Shown: in pieces, positions 14,534 through 22,850 of the stretch
How the letters are laid out: each line of letters begins with the position of its first letter
Position numbering within the stretch: the first letter of the stretch is position 1
DNA from: Clostridia bacterium
GTDB taxonomy: Bacteria; Bacillota; Clostridia; Christensenellales; Aristaeellaceae
Assembly: GCA_017541105.1 (NCBI GenBank)
Contig: JAFXZS010000019.1
Location: 62,001 to 126,000 of the forward strand
Length of the DNA stretch: 64,000 bases
Reading direction: 5' to 3'
Made by a program: the position numbers and the translations under genes
The notes under the pieces: model-generated
Databases searched by the model: none
Told to the model about the DNA's origin: nothing
What the model saw: only the letters and a program-made list of their open reading frames with translations

Positions 14534-16617
14534 AAAAGTTCAGCAGGATCTCATTCGCTTTTCTTGCGGTTATACTGCTGTCCTTATCTTTCTCCGTTCA
14601 TGCTTTTGCTGGTGTGGAGAAGACCGGCACTACTACCATCACTGCGATTGTACCTGACCCTACCGGGATGACCTGTACTGTCAGCTTTGACGCCAACGGC
14701 GGAACAGGCACAATGGCTCCTGCTACGGTGGAAAAAGGCGCGGAGTATACTTTGCCTGCCAACGGCTTCGCCGCTCCCGACGGGAAAGTGTTTGATAAGT
14801 GGGACAAGGGCACTGTGGGCACAAAGATCACGGTGAACGAAGATGTGACTGTCACAGCGCAGTGGAAAGATGAAGGCGGGCTCACACCGGAAACCTGCAC
14901 CGTCAGCTTTGACGCCAACGGCGGAACAGGCACGATGGCTCCCGTTACAGTGGAGAAAGGCACAGAATACACCTTGCCTGCCAACGGGTTCACTGCTCCA
15001 GACGGAAAAGTGTTTGATCAGTGGGATAAAGGAGCTGTGGATACAAAAATCACGGTGGACGAAGATGTGACTGTCACGGCGCAGTGGAAAGATGAAGGCG
15101 GGCTCACGCCGGAAACCTGCACCGTCAGCTTCGACGCCAACGGCGGAACAGGCACGATGGCTCCCGTTACAGTGGAGAAAGGCACAGAATATACCTTGCC
15201 TGCCAACGGTTTCACCGCTCCCGGCGGAAAAGTGTTCGACCAGTGGGATATGGGGGCCGCAGGCGCGGCAATTACGGTGAACGAAGATGTGACTGTTACG
15301 GCCCAGTGGAAAGATGAAGGTGAGCCAACGCCGGAAACATGCACCGTCAGCTTCGACGCCAACGGCGGTACGGGAACCATGAACTCCGTTACGGTGGAAA
15401 AAGGCGCAGAATACGTTCTGCCTGCCAACGGTTTCATCGCTCCCGACGGAAAAGTGTTCGACCAGTGGGATAAAGGTGCCGTGGATACAAAAATCACAGT
15501 GGACGAAGATGTGACCGTCGTGGCGCAGTGGAAAGATGAAGGTGAGCCCACGTCGGAAACATGCACCGTCAGCTTTGCTGCCAACGGCGGAACAGGCACG
15601 ATGGCTCCCGTTACAGTGGAGAAAGGCACAGAATACACTTTGCCTGCCAGCGGTTTCACCGCTCCCGACGGAAAAGTGTTCGACCAGTGGGATAAAGGTG
15701 CCGTGGATACAAAAATCACAGTGAACGAAGATGTGACTGTCACGGCACAGTGGAAAGATGAAGGTGAGCCAACGCCGGAAACATGCACCGTCAGCTTCGA
15801 CGCCAACGGCGGTACGGGAACCATGAACTCCGTTACGGTGGAAAAAGGCGCGGAATACGTTCTGCCTGCCAACGGCTTCACCGCGCCCGGCGGAAAAGTG
15901 TTCTATCAGTGGGATATGGGTGCCACTGGCGCGGCAATTACGGTAAATGAAGATGTGACTGTCACGGCGCTGTGGAAAGATGAAGGCGATCCCATGCCGG
16001 AGACCTGCATTGTCAGCTTCGATGCAAACGGCGGAACAGGTACTATGGCCTCTGTTACAGTGGAGAAAGGCACAGAATACTCTCTTCCGAATAACGGTTT
16101 TACAGCTCCTGAGAATAAAGAATTCGACAAATGGGATCTGGGAACACCGGGCACAAGGATCATTGTAAACAGCGACATCGTGGTTAAGGCGCAGTGGAAA
16201 GACAAGGAGCCTCCGGCGGAAGAATACAAATTCACCTTCACAAAACTCTGGCAGGGCGATCATGAAAAGAGCATTGACTGGGTTCTCTATCATTCGGACG
16301 GAACTGTAGCACACAAGAAGTTTAATAAAACGATCATCAGCAAAAACGAATGGCATTACGAGACTACGCTTACAACCGATGAGGATTATTACATTATTGA
16401 AGTAATCCCGGCAGGCTATCAGGTGCGCTATGAAAATGTCGGCGCCCACGCCGGGATCACTGACCGCTGCTACAACGGCGGTAAGATCATCAACTACAAG
16501 GTGCCCAAAACCGGTGATACGGCCGACCTGAAACTGTGGATCAGCATGGTGCTGGCTGGTATCAGCATTGTGTGTGTTGCTGCAGTATTCAACAGAAAGA
16601 AAAAAAGACAGGACTAA
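14530..16617 (+). CDS. Sortase-anchored adhesin with seven InlB-type repeats and a VPKTG sorting signal
   Basis: 695 residues. A signal peptide (to about residue 28) precedes a short linker. Seven 74-residue repeats then follow (residues 48 to about 565), each with VSFDANGGTGTM, VEKGxEYxLP and a final VTAQWKDEG, the Listeria-Bacteroides (InlB B/Flg_new) repeat. A Cna_B-like domain (YKFTFTKLWQG, TTDEDYYIIEVIPAGYQV) precedes the sorting signal VPKTGDTADLK, a hydrophobic helix and the basic tail NRKKKRQD. The protein would be secreted and covalently attached to peptidoglycan by the sortase encoded next. Translation is probably coupled to the 34-codon ORF. Repeat DNA is so similar that copy number probably varies by recombination. 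Confidence 0.9.
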   Translation: MKKFSRISFAFLAVILLSLSFSVHAFAGVEKTGTTTITAIVPDPTGMTCTVSFDANGGTGTMAPATVEKGAEYTLPANGFAAPDGKVFDKWDKGTVGTKITVNEDVTVTAQWKDEGGLTPETCTVSFDANGGTGTMAPVTVEKGTEYTLPANGFTAPDGKVFDQWDKGAVDTKITVDEDVTVTAQWKDEGGLTPETCTVSFDANGGTGTMAPVTVEKGTEYTLPANGFTAPGGKVFDQWDMGAAGAAITVNEDVTVTAQWKDEGEPTPETCTVSFDANGGTGTMNSVTVEKGAEYVLPANGFIAPDGKVFDQWDKGAVDTKITVDEDVTVVAQWKDEGEPTSETCTVSFAANGGTGTMAPVTVEKGTEYTLPASGFTAPDGKVFDQWDKGAVDTKITVNEDVTVTAQWKDEGEPTPETCTVSFDANGGTGTMNSVTVEKGAEYVLPANGFTAPGGKVFYQWDMGATGAAITVNEDVTVTALWKDEGDPMPETCIVSFDANGGTGTMASVTVEKGTEYSLPNNGFTAPENKEFDKWDLGTPGTRIIVNSDIVVKAQWKDKEPPAEEYKFTFTKLWQGDHEKSIDWVLYHSDGTVAHKKFNKTIISKNEWHYETTLTTDEDYYIIEVIPAGYQVRYENVGAHAGITDRCYNGGKIINYKVPKTGDTADLKLWISMVLAGISIVCVAAVFNRKKKRQD
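14671..16224 (+). repeat. Seven tandem 222-bp repeats in the adhesin gene
   Basis: Units start at 14671, 14893, 15115, 15337, 15559, 15781 and 16003. Units 2, 3 and 5 and units 4 and 6 form two closely matched subsets (MAPVTVEKGTEY against MNSVTVEKGAEY), suggesting past duplication of larger blocks. Unit 7 is the most divergent. Confidence 0.9.
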
Positions 16618-16682
16618 CAGAGACAACAGTCTTACAGGCCATATCAGGCAGCTGGTATGGCCTGTTTTTCAGGAGAATCGTG

Positions 16683-17633
16683 ATGAAATATCAATCCAGG
16701 CAACGCCGAAGAGAACATCGCCAACGATTCAGACCGGGGAGATTGATTATTCTGCTTTTCGGGTTTGGCATTGCCGCTTTTGGATTGGTAAAGCTGCTCT
16801 GCTATGGTGCTGATTTGTTTTCATCCAGACAGACAACACAGGAACTGCGGGAAATTGCAAGAGAAACGGACACTGCAGAAACAACCGCAGCAGTTTTCCG
16901 GACAGAACTGCCCACGCCTGATGCAACGCCTTCTCCATCCGAGTCAGTGCCCCAGCCGGAAGAGACGCAGATTCTGTCAGATGACTTGCCTGCGATAGAG
17001 TATCCGAATGGATATAATTTTGTGCCCAGAATCCAGAAGCTTCGAAAGAAAAGCAAATACATTGTCGGCTGGATCACAATGGATGCTCTGGATGAACCGG
17101 TTGCGCAAAAAGACAATACGTTCTTCCTGAATCATGATGCAACGGGAAAACGCAACAGCAATGGGGCTATCTTCATGGATCAGGAGATCAGTCTCCTGAC
17201 GCGGCCCTATACGATACTCTTATACGGCCATAACATGAAAACCGGTGCTATGTTTGGCAGTTTGCGTAAATATGAGAAATTCTCATACTACTATCGGCAC
17301 CGGTTATTCCAGTTTGATTCACTGTATGAAGAAGGACGATATGTTGTTTTTGCGGTATCCCAGGTTAATCTGACCCCGGGCAGGAGCAAGTATCTTAATC
17401 TGTCTGCCATTCAGTCTGCCGACAGGGAAACGCGGAAAAATGCCATCAATGCCCTGATCAAATGCAGTATGCATGACACTATGCTGGATGTGAATGAAGA
17501 GGATCAATTACTTCTGCTGATTACCTGCGTCGGAGATGACGATGATCGTCTGATCGTAGCGGCCCGAAGGCTTCGTGACGGAGAAAAAGAAAACAGTTTG
17601 ACGATGAAAGAACAGAATCAGCCCGCCACCTGA
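16683..17633 (+). CDS. srtB: Class B sortase
   Basis: 316 residues from the ATG at 16683 (CAGGAG upstream), 65 bases after the adhesin. An N-terminal basic stretch and signal anchor (RLIILLFGFGIAAFGLVKLL) leave the catalytic domain outside. Catalytic residues are His183 in YGHNMKTGAMFGSL, Cys282 in LLLITCVGDDDDR and Arg289. The extra helix after the His and the TCxGDDDDR surroundings mark class B. Clostridioides difficile SrtB accepts S/P-PxTG-type signals, so the VPKTG of the neighbouring adhesin is a fitting substrate (family knowledge plus inference). An acidic Pro/Thr linker joins the anchor to the domain. Confidence 0.92.
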   Translation: MKYQSRQRRREHRQRFRPGRLIILLFGFGIAAFGLVKLLCYGADLFSSRQTTQELREIARETDTAETTAAVFRTELPTPDATPSPSESVPQPEETQILSDDLPAIEYPNGYNFVPRIQKLRKKSKYIVGWITMDALDEPVAQKDNTFFLNHDATGKRNSNGAIFMDQEISLLTRPYTILLYGHNMKTGAMFGSLRKYEKFSYYYRHRLFQFDSLYEEGRYVVFAVSQVNLTPGRSKYLNLSAIQSADRETRKNAINALIKCSMHDTMLDVNEEDQLLLLITCVGDDDDRLIVAARRLRDGEKENSLTMKEQNQPAT

Positions 17634-17652
17634 ATCATACAGGCAGCGGGCT
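17620..17652 (+). terminator. Hairpin at the end of the surface operon
   Basis: Arms AGCCCGC and GCGGGCT with an inner CCTG/CAGG pair overlap the sortase stop. There is no U-run, so this may be an mRNA 3'-end stabiliser rather than an efficient terminator. Confidence 0.4.
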
Positions 17653-17677
17653 TCCGCATACTCCGGAACTCGCGGCG

Positions 17678-17827
17678 CTACGGTCTGCCAGCAAGTTTTT
17701 GTTCAAATACTGCCTTGCGGCCGGCAACCCAATATTTTAAAGGTTTTTTCTTGCAGATTTTCAGAAATTCAATTCTGTTTTCCGCTAGCATATTACAGGC
17801 GGAGATTTGATTTCCATGGCTGCTGAA
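17678..17827 (-). pseudogene. C-terminal remnant of an unidentified gene
   Basis: The minus frame, open for 49 codons, ends with EFLKICKKKPLKYWVAGRK and AVFEQKLAGRP then TAG. Its composition is coding-like (basic, amphipathic), but there is no start: upstream it hits stops where sequence related to 6137-6234 begins. It looks like the tail of a gene joined by deletion to the head of a different one. Family not recognised. Confidence 0.35.
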
Positions 17828-17911
17828 TCATCATCATTTTCTTCATACCGCAAAATACTCCTTCATGTTGAATCATCACCCATTATCCTTCAGACACGCC
17901 TATTCAACGAT
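17815..17911 (-). pseudogene. Duplicated 5' end and leader of the 5297-6169 gene
   Basis: This stretch matches 6137-6234 (start codons and leader of the secreted protein gene) with one indel and scattered changes. It keeps blocks such as ATCATCATTTTCTTCAT and TACGCCTATT/CACGCCTATT. On the minus strand the coding start MKKMMMIQ is followed at once by unrelated sequence, so only the head of the paralogue survives. Confidence 0.6.
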
Positions 17912-18143
17912 ACTTCCGACAAATTTGTTCCCATTCCGCGGAATCCGGGCCGTTTCAGCCTGATGGAACGATTTATATTTCTCCGGCTTCAAAATAGGAT
18001 TCAATCTGACTGATACCGAATCTTATTTCTGTACCGGGAATGCAAACACCTGCAAAGAGACGGAGCGCGGTTCTGTGCAGCGGGGACAGCCGAATGCCTG
18101 CGGAGACCGCGAAGGAGAATAATCAGAACGAGAGGGATAAGCC
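17912..18143. other. Non-coding stretch
   Basis: No convincing gene, hairpin or repeat seen. The end carries the ribosome site of the Nudix gene. Confidence 0.4.
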
Positions 18144-18662
18144 ATGAGAATGCTGTTTGAATTGGATAAAAAAGACTACGGCGGCTGTACGCACACTTTT
18201 ACCCGGGATTCAGCCAGGAGCATTATCATCCGGGACCGAAAGATCGCCATGGTTCACAGCCTGAAATACGATTATTATAAATTTCCGGGCGGCGGGATCG
18301 AAAACGGGGAAAACCCGCGGGAAGCCATGATACGCGAAACCCGGGAAGAGGCCGGCCTGATTGTCATTCCGGAGACAGTCAGAGAGTACGGATATGTGCA
18401 TCGGATTCAGAAAAGCGACAAGGACGATACTGAATGTTTCGTTCAGGACAACTATTATTATCTATGCAGCGCGGAAGAAGATCCGATTTCACAGGAACTG
18501 GATGGATATGAGGCAAAGGAGCTGTACAGGCTGGAATACGTCGACGCGGCCACGGCCATCGGGAAAAACCGCAACGTAAAAGACAGCCCCTATAACGGGA
18601 TGATGTTTGAACGTGAAGCGCGGGTGCTGGAACTGCTGCAGGCAGATGGACTGCTGAACTGA
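18144..18662 (+). CDS. Nudix hydrolase
   Basis: 172 residues. The Nudix box lies at 50-72: GGGIENGENPREAMIRETRE followed by EAG, matching GX5EX7REUXEEXG, with the Glu residues that bind Mg2+. Family members cleave nucleoside diphosphates linked to another moiety. The substrate is not readable, though the acidic C-terminal half and YYYLCSAEEDP segment resemble housecleaning-type members. GAGGGAT precedes the ATG. It stands alone, with no close neighbour on the same strand. Confidence 0.9.
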   Translation: MRMLFELDKKDYGGCTHTFTRDSARSIIIRDRKIAMVHSLKYDYYKFPGGGIENGENPREAMIRETREEAGLIVIPETVREYGYVHRIQKSDKDDTECFVQDNYYYLCSAEEDPISQELDGYEAKELYRLEYVDAATAIGKNRNVKDSPYNGMMFEREARVLELLQADGLLN

Positions 18663-18850
18663 AACCGGAAAACGGTTATGGCGTTGCATGTCTGTTTGGA
18701 TTTTGAGATTTCCCTCCGGGTATTTTGCGGGCCGGGGCGGAATAACAGCAGTTTTTTTCCATCTTTTGGATGTATTATTTCTTATCCGGATATATAATGA
18801 ACGTAAGAAAAACCGGTTGAACAACCATTATCATGGAGGAGTGAACGATC

Positions 18851-20482
18851 ATGAAGAAGTCATTGAAAGCCGGGATCAGCCTGATTCTTGCCGCGCTTTT
18901 GGTTTTTGCCAGTGTGATTGCCACAGCGGAAGAGCAGGATGAAAAACAGGAATGGACTGAACTGGCGAAGAATGCATTTGACAACCAGGATTATGCAACT
19001 TCGCTGCAATATTTCACGCTGCTTGCAGATGCCGGCGATCCCTCTGCGCAGTACATGGCTGCCTGCCATTATTTCTATTGCCTCGGCACAGAACAGGACT
19101 ATGGAAAAGCCGCCGAATACTTCCGGATGTCCGCGGATCAGGGAACTCCGGCTTCACAGTCAATGCTGGCCGTTATGTATATGAACGGCCTTGGGGTGGA
19201 ACAGGACGTTGGAAAGGCAGCAGAACTGGGACATCAGGCAGCGGAAGGCGGAGATGCCCGGGCCCAGTCCATGCTGGGCTGGATGTACGAACGGGGGATC
19301 GGCACAGAGCAGGATTATGAGAAAGCAAAGGAATACTACCAGCTGGCGGCGGACCAGGGAGAGCCTACCGCCCAGGTAAACCTCGGGGTCATGTACTATA
19401 ATGGGCTTGCTGTTGAGCAGTCGTATGAGAAGGCGGCCGAATACTACAAGCTGGCAGCGGACCAGGGAAACATCCAGGGACAGATGAATCTCGGCTGGAT
19501 GTACGAGCAGGGCGTCGGCACAGAGCAGGATTATGAGAAAGCAAAGGAATACTACCAGCTGGCGGCGGACCAGGGAGAGCCTACCGCCCAGGTAAACCTC
19601 GGGGTCATGTACTATAATGGGCTTGCTGTTGAGCAGTCGTACGAGAAGGCAGCCGAATACTACAAGCTGGCAGCGGACCAGGGAAACATCCAGGGACAGA
19701 TGAATCTCGGCTGGATGTATGAGCAGGGTGTCGGCACAGAGCAGAATTATGAGAAAGCAAAGGAATATTACCAGCTGGCCGCGGATCAGGGAAACGCCCA
19801 GGGACAGGTGAATCTCGGCTGGATGTATGATTACGGCCTGGGTGTTGAGCAGGATTATGAGAAGGCGGCAGCATATTATAAGCTGGCGGCGGACCAGGGG
19901 AATGCCAAGGGACAGCTGAACCTGGGCTGGATGTATGACTTTGGCTACGGTGTTGAACAGAGCTATGAGAAAGCGATAGAATACTACAAACTGGCTGCTG
20001 ACCAGGGAGAGCCTGCAGCTCAGACGAACCTTGGGATCTTATACGAGTTTGGCAACGGCGTCCCTCAGTCCTATGAGAAAGCGGCGGAGTATTATCAGCT
20101 GGCAGCTGACCAGAGTTACGCCTTTGGGCAGGCACACCTGGCACAACTGTATGAGTTTGGAAACGGCGTGGAGCAATCCAGCGAACAATCCCTGAAGTAT
20201 TATCAGCTGGCTGCGGATCAGGGAGATTCCATGGGCCAGTGGGGGATGGGCAAAGCCTATCAGTTCGGGGTCGGCGTGGACGTGGATTATGTGAAAGCCG
20301 CAGAGTATTATCAGCTGTCCGCGGACCAGGAAGACCCGGATGGACTGGAATGCCTTGGATATCTTTATCTTGAAGGATTGGGCGTGGAACAGTCCCTGGA
20401 GAAAGCCATTGAACTCTATAAGCTTGCCGCTGAACGGGGCAGCGAAGAGGCGCAGCAGCAGCTGGAGATCCTCGGACAATGA
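18851..20482 (+). CDS. Secreted SEL1-repeat protein
   Basis: 543 residues with a signal peptide (KKSLKAGISLILAALLVFASVIATA). About 14 SEL1/TPR-like repeats of 36 residues follow, of the type YEKAAEYYKLAADQGNAQGQ then xNLGWMYxxGxGVEQ. They form an alpha-solenoid used for protein binding. There is no enzymatic domain or anchor. GGAGG lies 9 bases before the ATG and a perfect TATAAT at 18793-18798 may be its -10. Internal DNA duplication (19301-19732) shows recent repeat growth. In other bacteria secreted SEL1 proteins act as scaffolds or adaptors; the partner here is unknown. Confidence 0.88.
   Translation: MKKSLKAGISLILAALLVFASVIATAEEQDEKQEWTELAKNAFDNQDYATSLQYFTLLADAGDPSAQYMAACHYFYCLGTEQDYGKAAEYFRMSADQGTPASQSMLAVMYMNGLGVEQDVGKAAELGHQAAEGGDARAQSMLGWMYERGIGTEQDYEKAKEYYQLAADQGEPTAQVNLGVMYYNGLAVEQSYEKAAEYYKLAADQGNIQGQMNLGWMYEQGVGTEQDYEKAKEYYQLAADQGEPTAQVNLGVMYYNGLAVEQSYEKAAEYYKLAADQGNIQGQMNLGWMYEQGVGTEQNYEKAKEYYQLAADQGNAQGQVNLGWMYDYGLGVEQDYEKAAAYYKLAADQGNAKGQLNLGWMYDFGYGVEQSYEKAIEYYKLAADQGEPAAQTNLGILYEFGNGVPQSYEKAAEYYQLAADQSYAFGQAHLAQLYEFGNGVEQSSEQSLKYYQLAADQGDSMGQWGMGKAYQFGVGVDVDYVKAAEYYQLSADQEDPDGLECLGYLYLEGLGVEQSLEKAIELYKLAAERGSEEAQQQLEILGQ
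19301..19732 (+). repeat. Tandem duplication of a 216-bp block in the SEL1 gene
   Basis: Units 19301-19516 and 19517-19732 are nearly identical (only a few silent changes seen), each covering two 36-residue SEL1 repeats. Other repeats in the gene are much more diverged. Confidence 0.85.
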
Positions 20483-20563
20483 AACATGCTATGAAGGCTT
20501 AAAGCCGATCAGCTTTTCTGCCATCGTTTTCAAAGGTAAGATATATATACATGCTGTGTACCC

Positions 20564-20591
20564 GGCCGCTTCTTCGGAGGCGGCCTTTTTT
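20564..20591 (+). terminator. Rho-independent terminator after the SEL1 gene
   Basis: Nine-base stem GGCCGCTTC/GAGGCGGCC closed by a UUCG loop (20573-20576), followed by six T. About 80 bases after the SEL1 stop. Confidence 0.9.
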
Positions 20592-20631
20592 GATGGCTGC
20601 TTTTTGCACATTAAAATGTATAACATAAGAT

Positions 20632-20660
20632 TTGTTTTTCGTAAAAAACGGGTATATTAT
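20632..20660 (+). promoter_or_regulatory. Promoter for the Big_2 secreted protein
   Basis: TTGTTT (20632-20637), 17-base spacer, TATTAT (20655-20660). The leader to the start is about 170 bases. A TTGACA at 20662 lacks a partner -10. Confidence 0.45.
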
Positions 20661-20834
20661 ATTGACAGATACATTTGGAGCATCTTTTCGGATTGTGATC
20701 AAGATGAGAGGAAGAAACCGGCGCCCGCGTTTGCCACAGGAGTGACTGTTCTTCGAATAATCCGGTGCAGGAAGAACAGGGCATGAAACGGCCTTTCCTG
20801 TGGAAAGGATTCTATGAAGCCGGAGGGAATGATT

Positions 20835-21524
20835 ATGAAACGTATTGTTCTGTTGATCCTGTGTGCCATCCTGGTTTGTACAGCGATGCCAATCATACGG
20901 GCAGAATCTTCTGAGGACAGAAGTACAGGCCCGGAAGACGCGCCGGACACCGCACAGGTATTCGCTTTCTATCATGCTGATGCTGTGCGGCGGATCAAGA
21001 AGATCCTGACAGATGAGAAAAGCCTTGTGCTGGAACCGGGCATCCCCTGGCATGTGGCCTATACCGTTCAGCCCGAGAACGCAACCATGAAGGCGCTGAA
21101 GTGGTCAACGTCCGATAAGCGGATTGCAACCGTGGATAAAGAAGGGAATATCACCGGCATCAAACCGGGGAAATGCACTGTCACAGGAAAAGCAAAGGAT
21201 GGTTCCAAAGCAAAGATTAAAATCAAGGTGAAGGTCAAAAAGCATGACGTGGTGATCAGAACACCCGGAGAAGTGAGGGTCAAATTTGTTACGCGCCCAA
21301 GATTTATTGAAACGACCATCGGATTTGCCCCGGTCTTATCCAGGAGGGTCACCGAGACAGAAGTGACCTATCAGAACGGATGTGTGGAGGGAGGATCTGC
21401 CCAGTTTATGCTCAGGCCCGTAAAGGCGGGATCTGATGTTGTTGTGACAGTGGATAAGGAGAACGGAAGAACCACGAACACAGAGAAGCATACTGTGTTT
21501 GTCGCGCAGTCTGCGGTAAAGTAG
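20835..21524 (+). CDS. Secreted protein with a bacterial Ig-like (Big_2) domain
   Basis: About 229 residues. ATG 20835 has GGAGGG 8 bases upstream; two earlier ATGs (20814, 20829) are too far or too near. A signal peptide (KRIVLLILCAILVCTAMPIIRA) precedes a linker and a Big_2 domain: VQPENATMKALKWSTSDKRI, then ATVDKEGNITGIKPGKCTVT. A second beta-rich region (RVTETEVTYQNGCVEGGSAQ) follows. There is no anchor. Such domains are adhesion or stalk modules. It is one of several secreted proteins in this area sharing Lys-rich Big_2 units, and is separately transcribed from the SEL1 gene by the terminator at 20564. Confidence 0.8.
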   Translation: MKRIVLLILCAILVCTAMPIIRAESSEDRSTGPEDAPDTAQVFAFYHADAVRRIKKILTDEKSLVLEPGIPWHVAYTVQPENATMKALKWSTSDKRIATVDKEGNITGIKPGKCTVTGKAKDGSKAKIKIKVKVKKHDVVIRTPGEVRVKFVTRPRFIETTIGFAPVLSRRVTETEVTYQNGCVEGGSAQFMLRPVKAGSDVVVTVDKENGRTTNTEKHTVFVAQSAVK

Positions 21525-21723
21525 CGGAATTAGTTATGAAACCGCGGAATGTTTTCTGGTCCTGATAACTTGACGAACCCGGACGGCCATCCATGAAGGC
21601 GGATTCCGCCGTGTCTAAGGACGGAAACCAGCGGCAGGAGTTTTTCAGCCGGTATCGAAATAAAACAATAGATTTGCAAACATTGAAATACAGAGACTTG
21701 GACGGTTGTCTGGAGGCTGCATA

Positions 21724-22842
21724 ATGGAGAAACAGATATATCGCAAGAAAGCATTATTCGGGCTGCTGATCGTTTTTCTGGTGGCTCTGGTTTTCAGTTT
21801 TGCCGCAGCGGATCAGACTGTTGACGTCACGATCCACGGAAAAGCACGGTATGACTGGGCTGAAGAAGTCTTCAAGATTGTGAACAAAGAACGGGAGAAG
21901 GAAGGGCGAAGCAAGCTGACATTCAGCAGGGACCTCACCGAATGCGCAATGCAGCGGGCTGCGGAATGCTGCCTGTACTACAGCCATACACGCCCGGATC
22001 AGACCAGCTGTTTTACGATCAGCGAGGAATACGGATATGCGGCTTTCTGCTGTGGAGAGAATATAGCCATAGGATATACCTCTCCCGCTGCCGTTATGAA
22101 GGGCTGGATGAATTCTCCCGGGCACAAGGCAAATATACTTGCCAGCGGCACGGAACATATCGGTGTTGGCTGCTTTATCAGCGATAACTGTTATGCTTGG
22201 GTTCAGCTGTTCAGTTATGAAGAGGACAATAAAACAGCTGCGAAAAACGGAGTTGTTGAGTGTAATGTTCGAATACGCACCAAGGTTTCCCTGCTAAACC
22301 CGCAGAAACTAACTGTCAGAAATATGACAGTTGTCAAGGGTGAGCCGGTTATGCTGCCGATGGTAACAGTCTTGAACACCGAATGGAAATATTCCAGATG
22401 CAAGCTGGTTCCATATGCCAAGTCCGTTCGCGGATACGGAAGAAAAAAGATTGCTGTGTCTGAAAACGGTATGCTGTCCGGAATTGAAGCGGGAACCGGA
22501 AAACTGAAACTGTATCTTTACCAGGGACAGGACACCCCGATTGCAGTTGCCCAAGTTACAGTGAATGTACCCCTGAAAATCCTGTCCCAGCCGAAGAACA
22601 TCCGAGTTTCTAAGGCCGGAAAACGTGCTTCTGTCTCGTTCGAAGTACAGGGAAATGGCTTGAAATACCGATGGTTTACCAAAAAGCCCGGAGATAAAAA
22701 ATTTGTCATGCGTTCCGACAAAGAGAAGTATTCCGTTATGGTCAACGATCAGAACAACGGCATGGAAGTATACTGTGAAGTGCAGGATAAACAAGGGAAA
22801 AAGGTCAGAACCGAGACAATTACCATCCGCATTGGGAAATAG
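21724..22842 (+). CDS. Secreted CAP/SCP-domain protein with Ig-like tail
   Basis: 372 residues from ATG 21724 (GGAGG 8 bases upstream). A signal segment (ALFGLLIVFLVALVFSFAAA) is followed by a CAP domain, about residues 40-160. It has IVNKEREKEGRSKLTFSRDL, YSHTRPDQTSCF, CGENIAIGYTSP and MKGWMNSPGHKANIL, matching the YkgD/SCP family with conserved His and Glu cavity residues. The C-terminal half has two beta domains, the last (ILSQPKNIRVSKAGKRASVS...) resembling an Ig-like fold. Bacterial CAP proteins are secreted and of unclear role. The next gene starts 8 bases after the stop, so they form an operon. Confidence 0.88.
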   Translation: MEKQIYRKKALFGLLIVFLVALVFSFAAADQTVDVTIHGKARYDWAEEVFKIVNKEREKEGRSKLTFSRDLTECAMQRAAECCLYYSHTRPDQTSCFTISEEYGYAAFCCGENIAIGYTSPAAVMKGWMNSPGHKANILASGTEHIGVGCFISDNCYAWVQLFSYEEDNKTAAKNGVVECNVRIRTKVSLLNPQKLTVRNMTVVKGEPVMLPMVTVLNTEWKYSRCKLVPYAKSVRGYGRKKIAVSENGMLSGIEAGTGKLKLYLYQGQDTPIAVAQVTVNVPLKILSQPKNIRVSKAGKRASVSFEVQGNGLKYRWFTKKPGDKKFVMRSDKEKYSVMVNDQNNGMEVYCEVQDKQGKKVRTETITIRIGK

Positions 22843-22850
22843 GAGGGTCT

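Noticed and set aside
14584..16626. 680-codon open frame antisense to the adhesin
   Set aside because: It exists because each 222-base repeat is open on the opposite strand. No ribosome site or signal, and composition is Cys/His/Phe-rich shadow type.
17807..18013. 68-codon frame in the remnant zone
   Set aside because: It overlaps the duplicated leader on the other strand, with no ribosome site.
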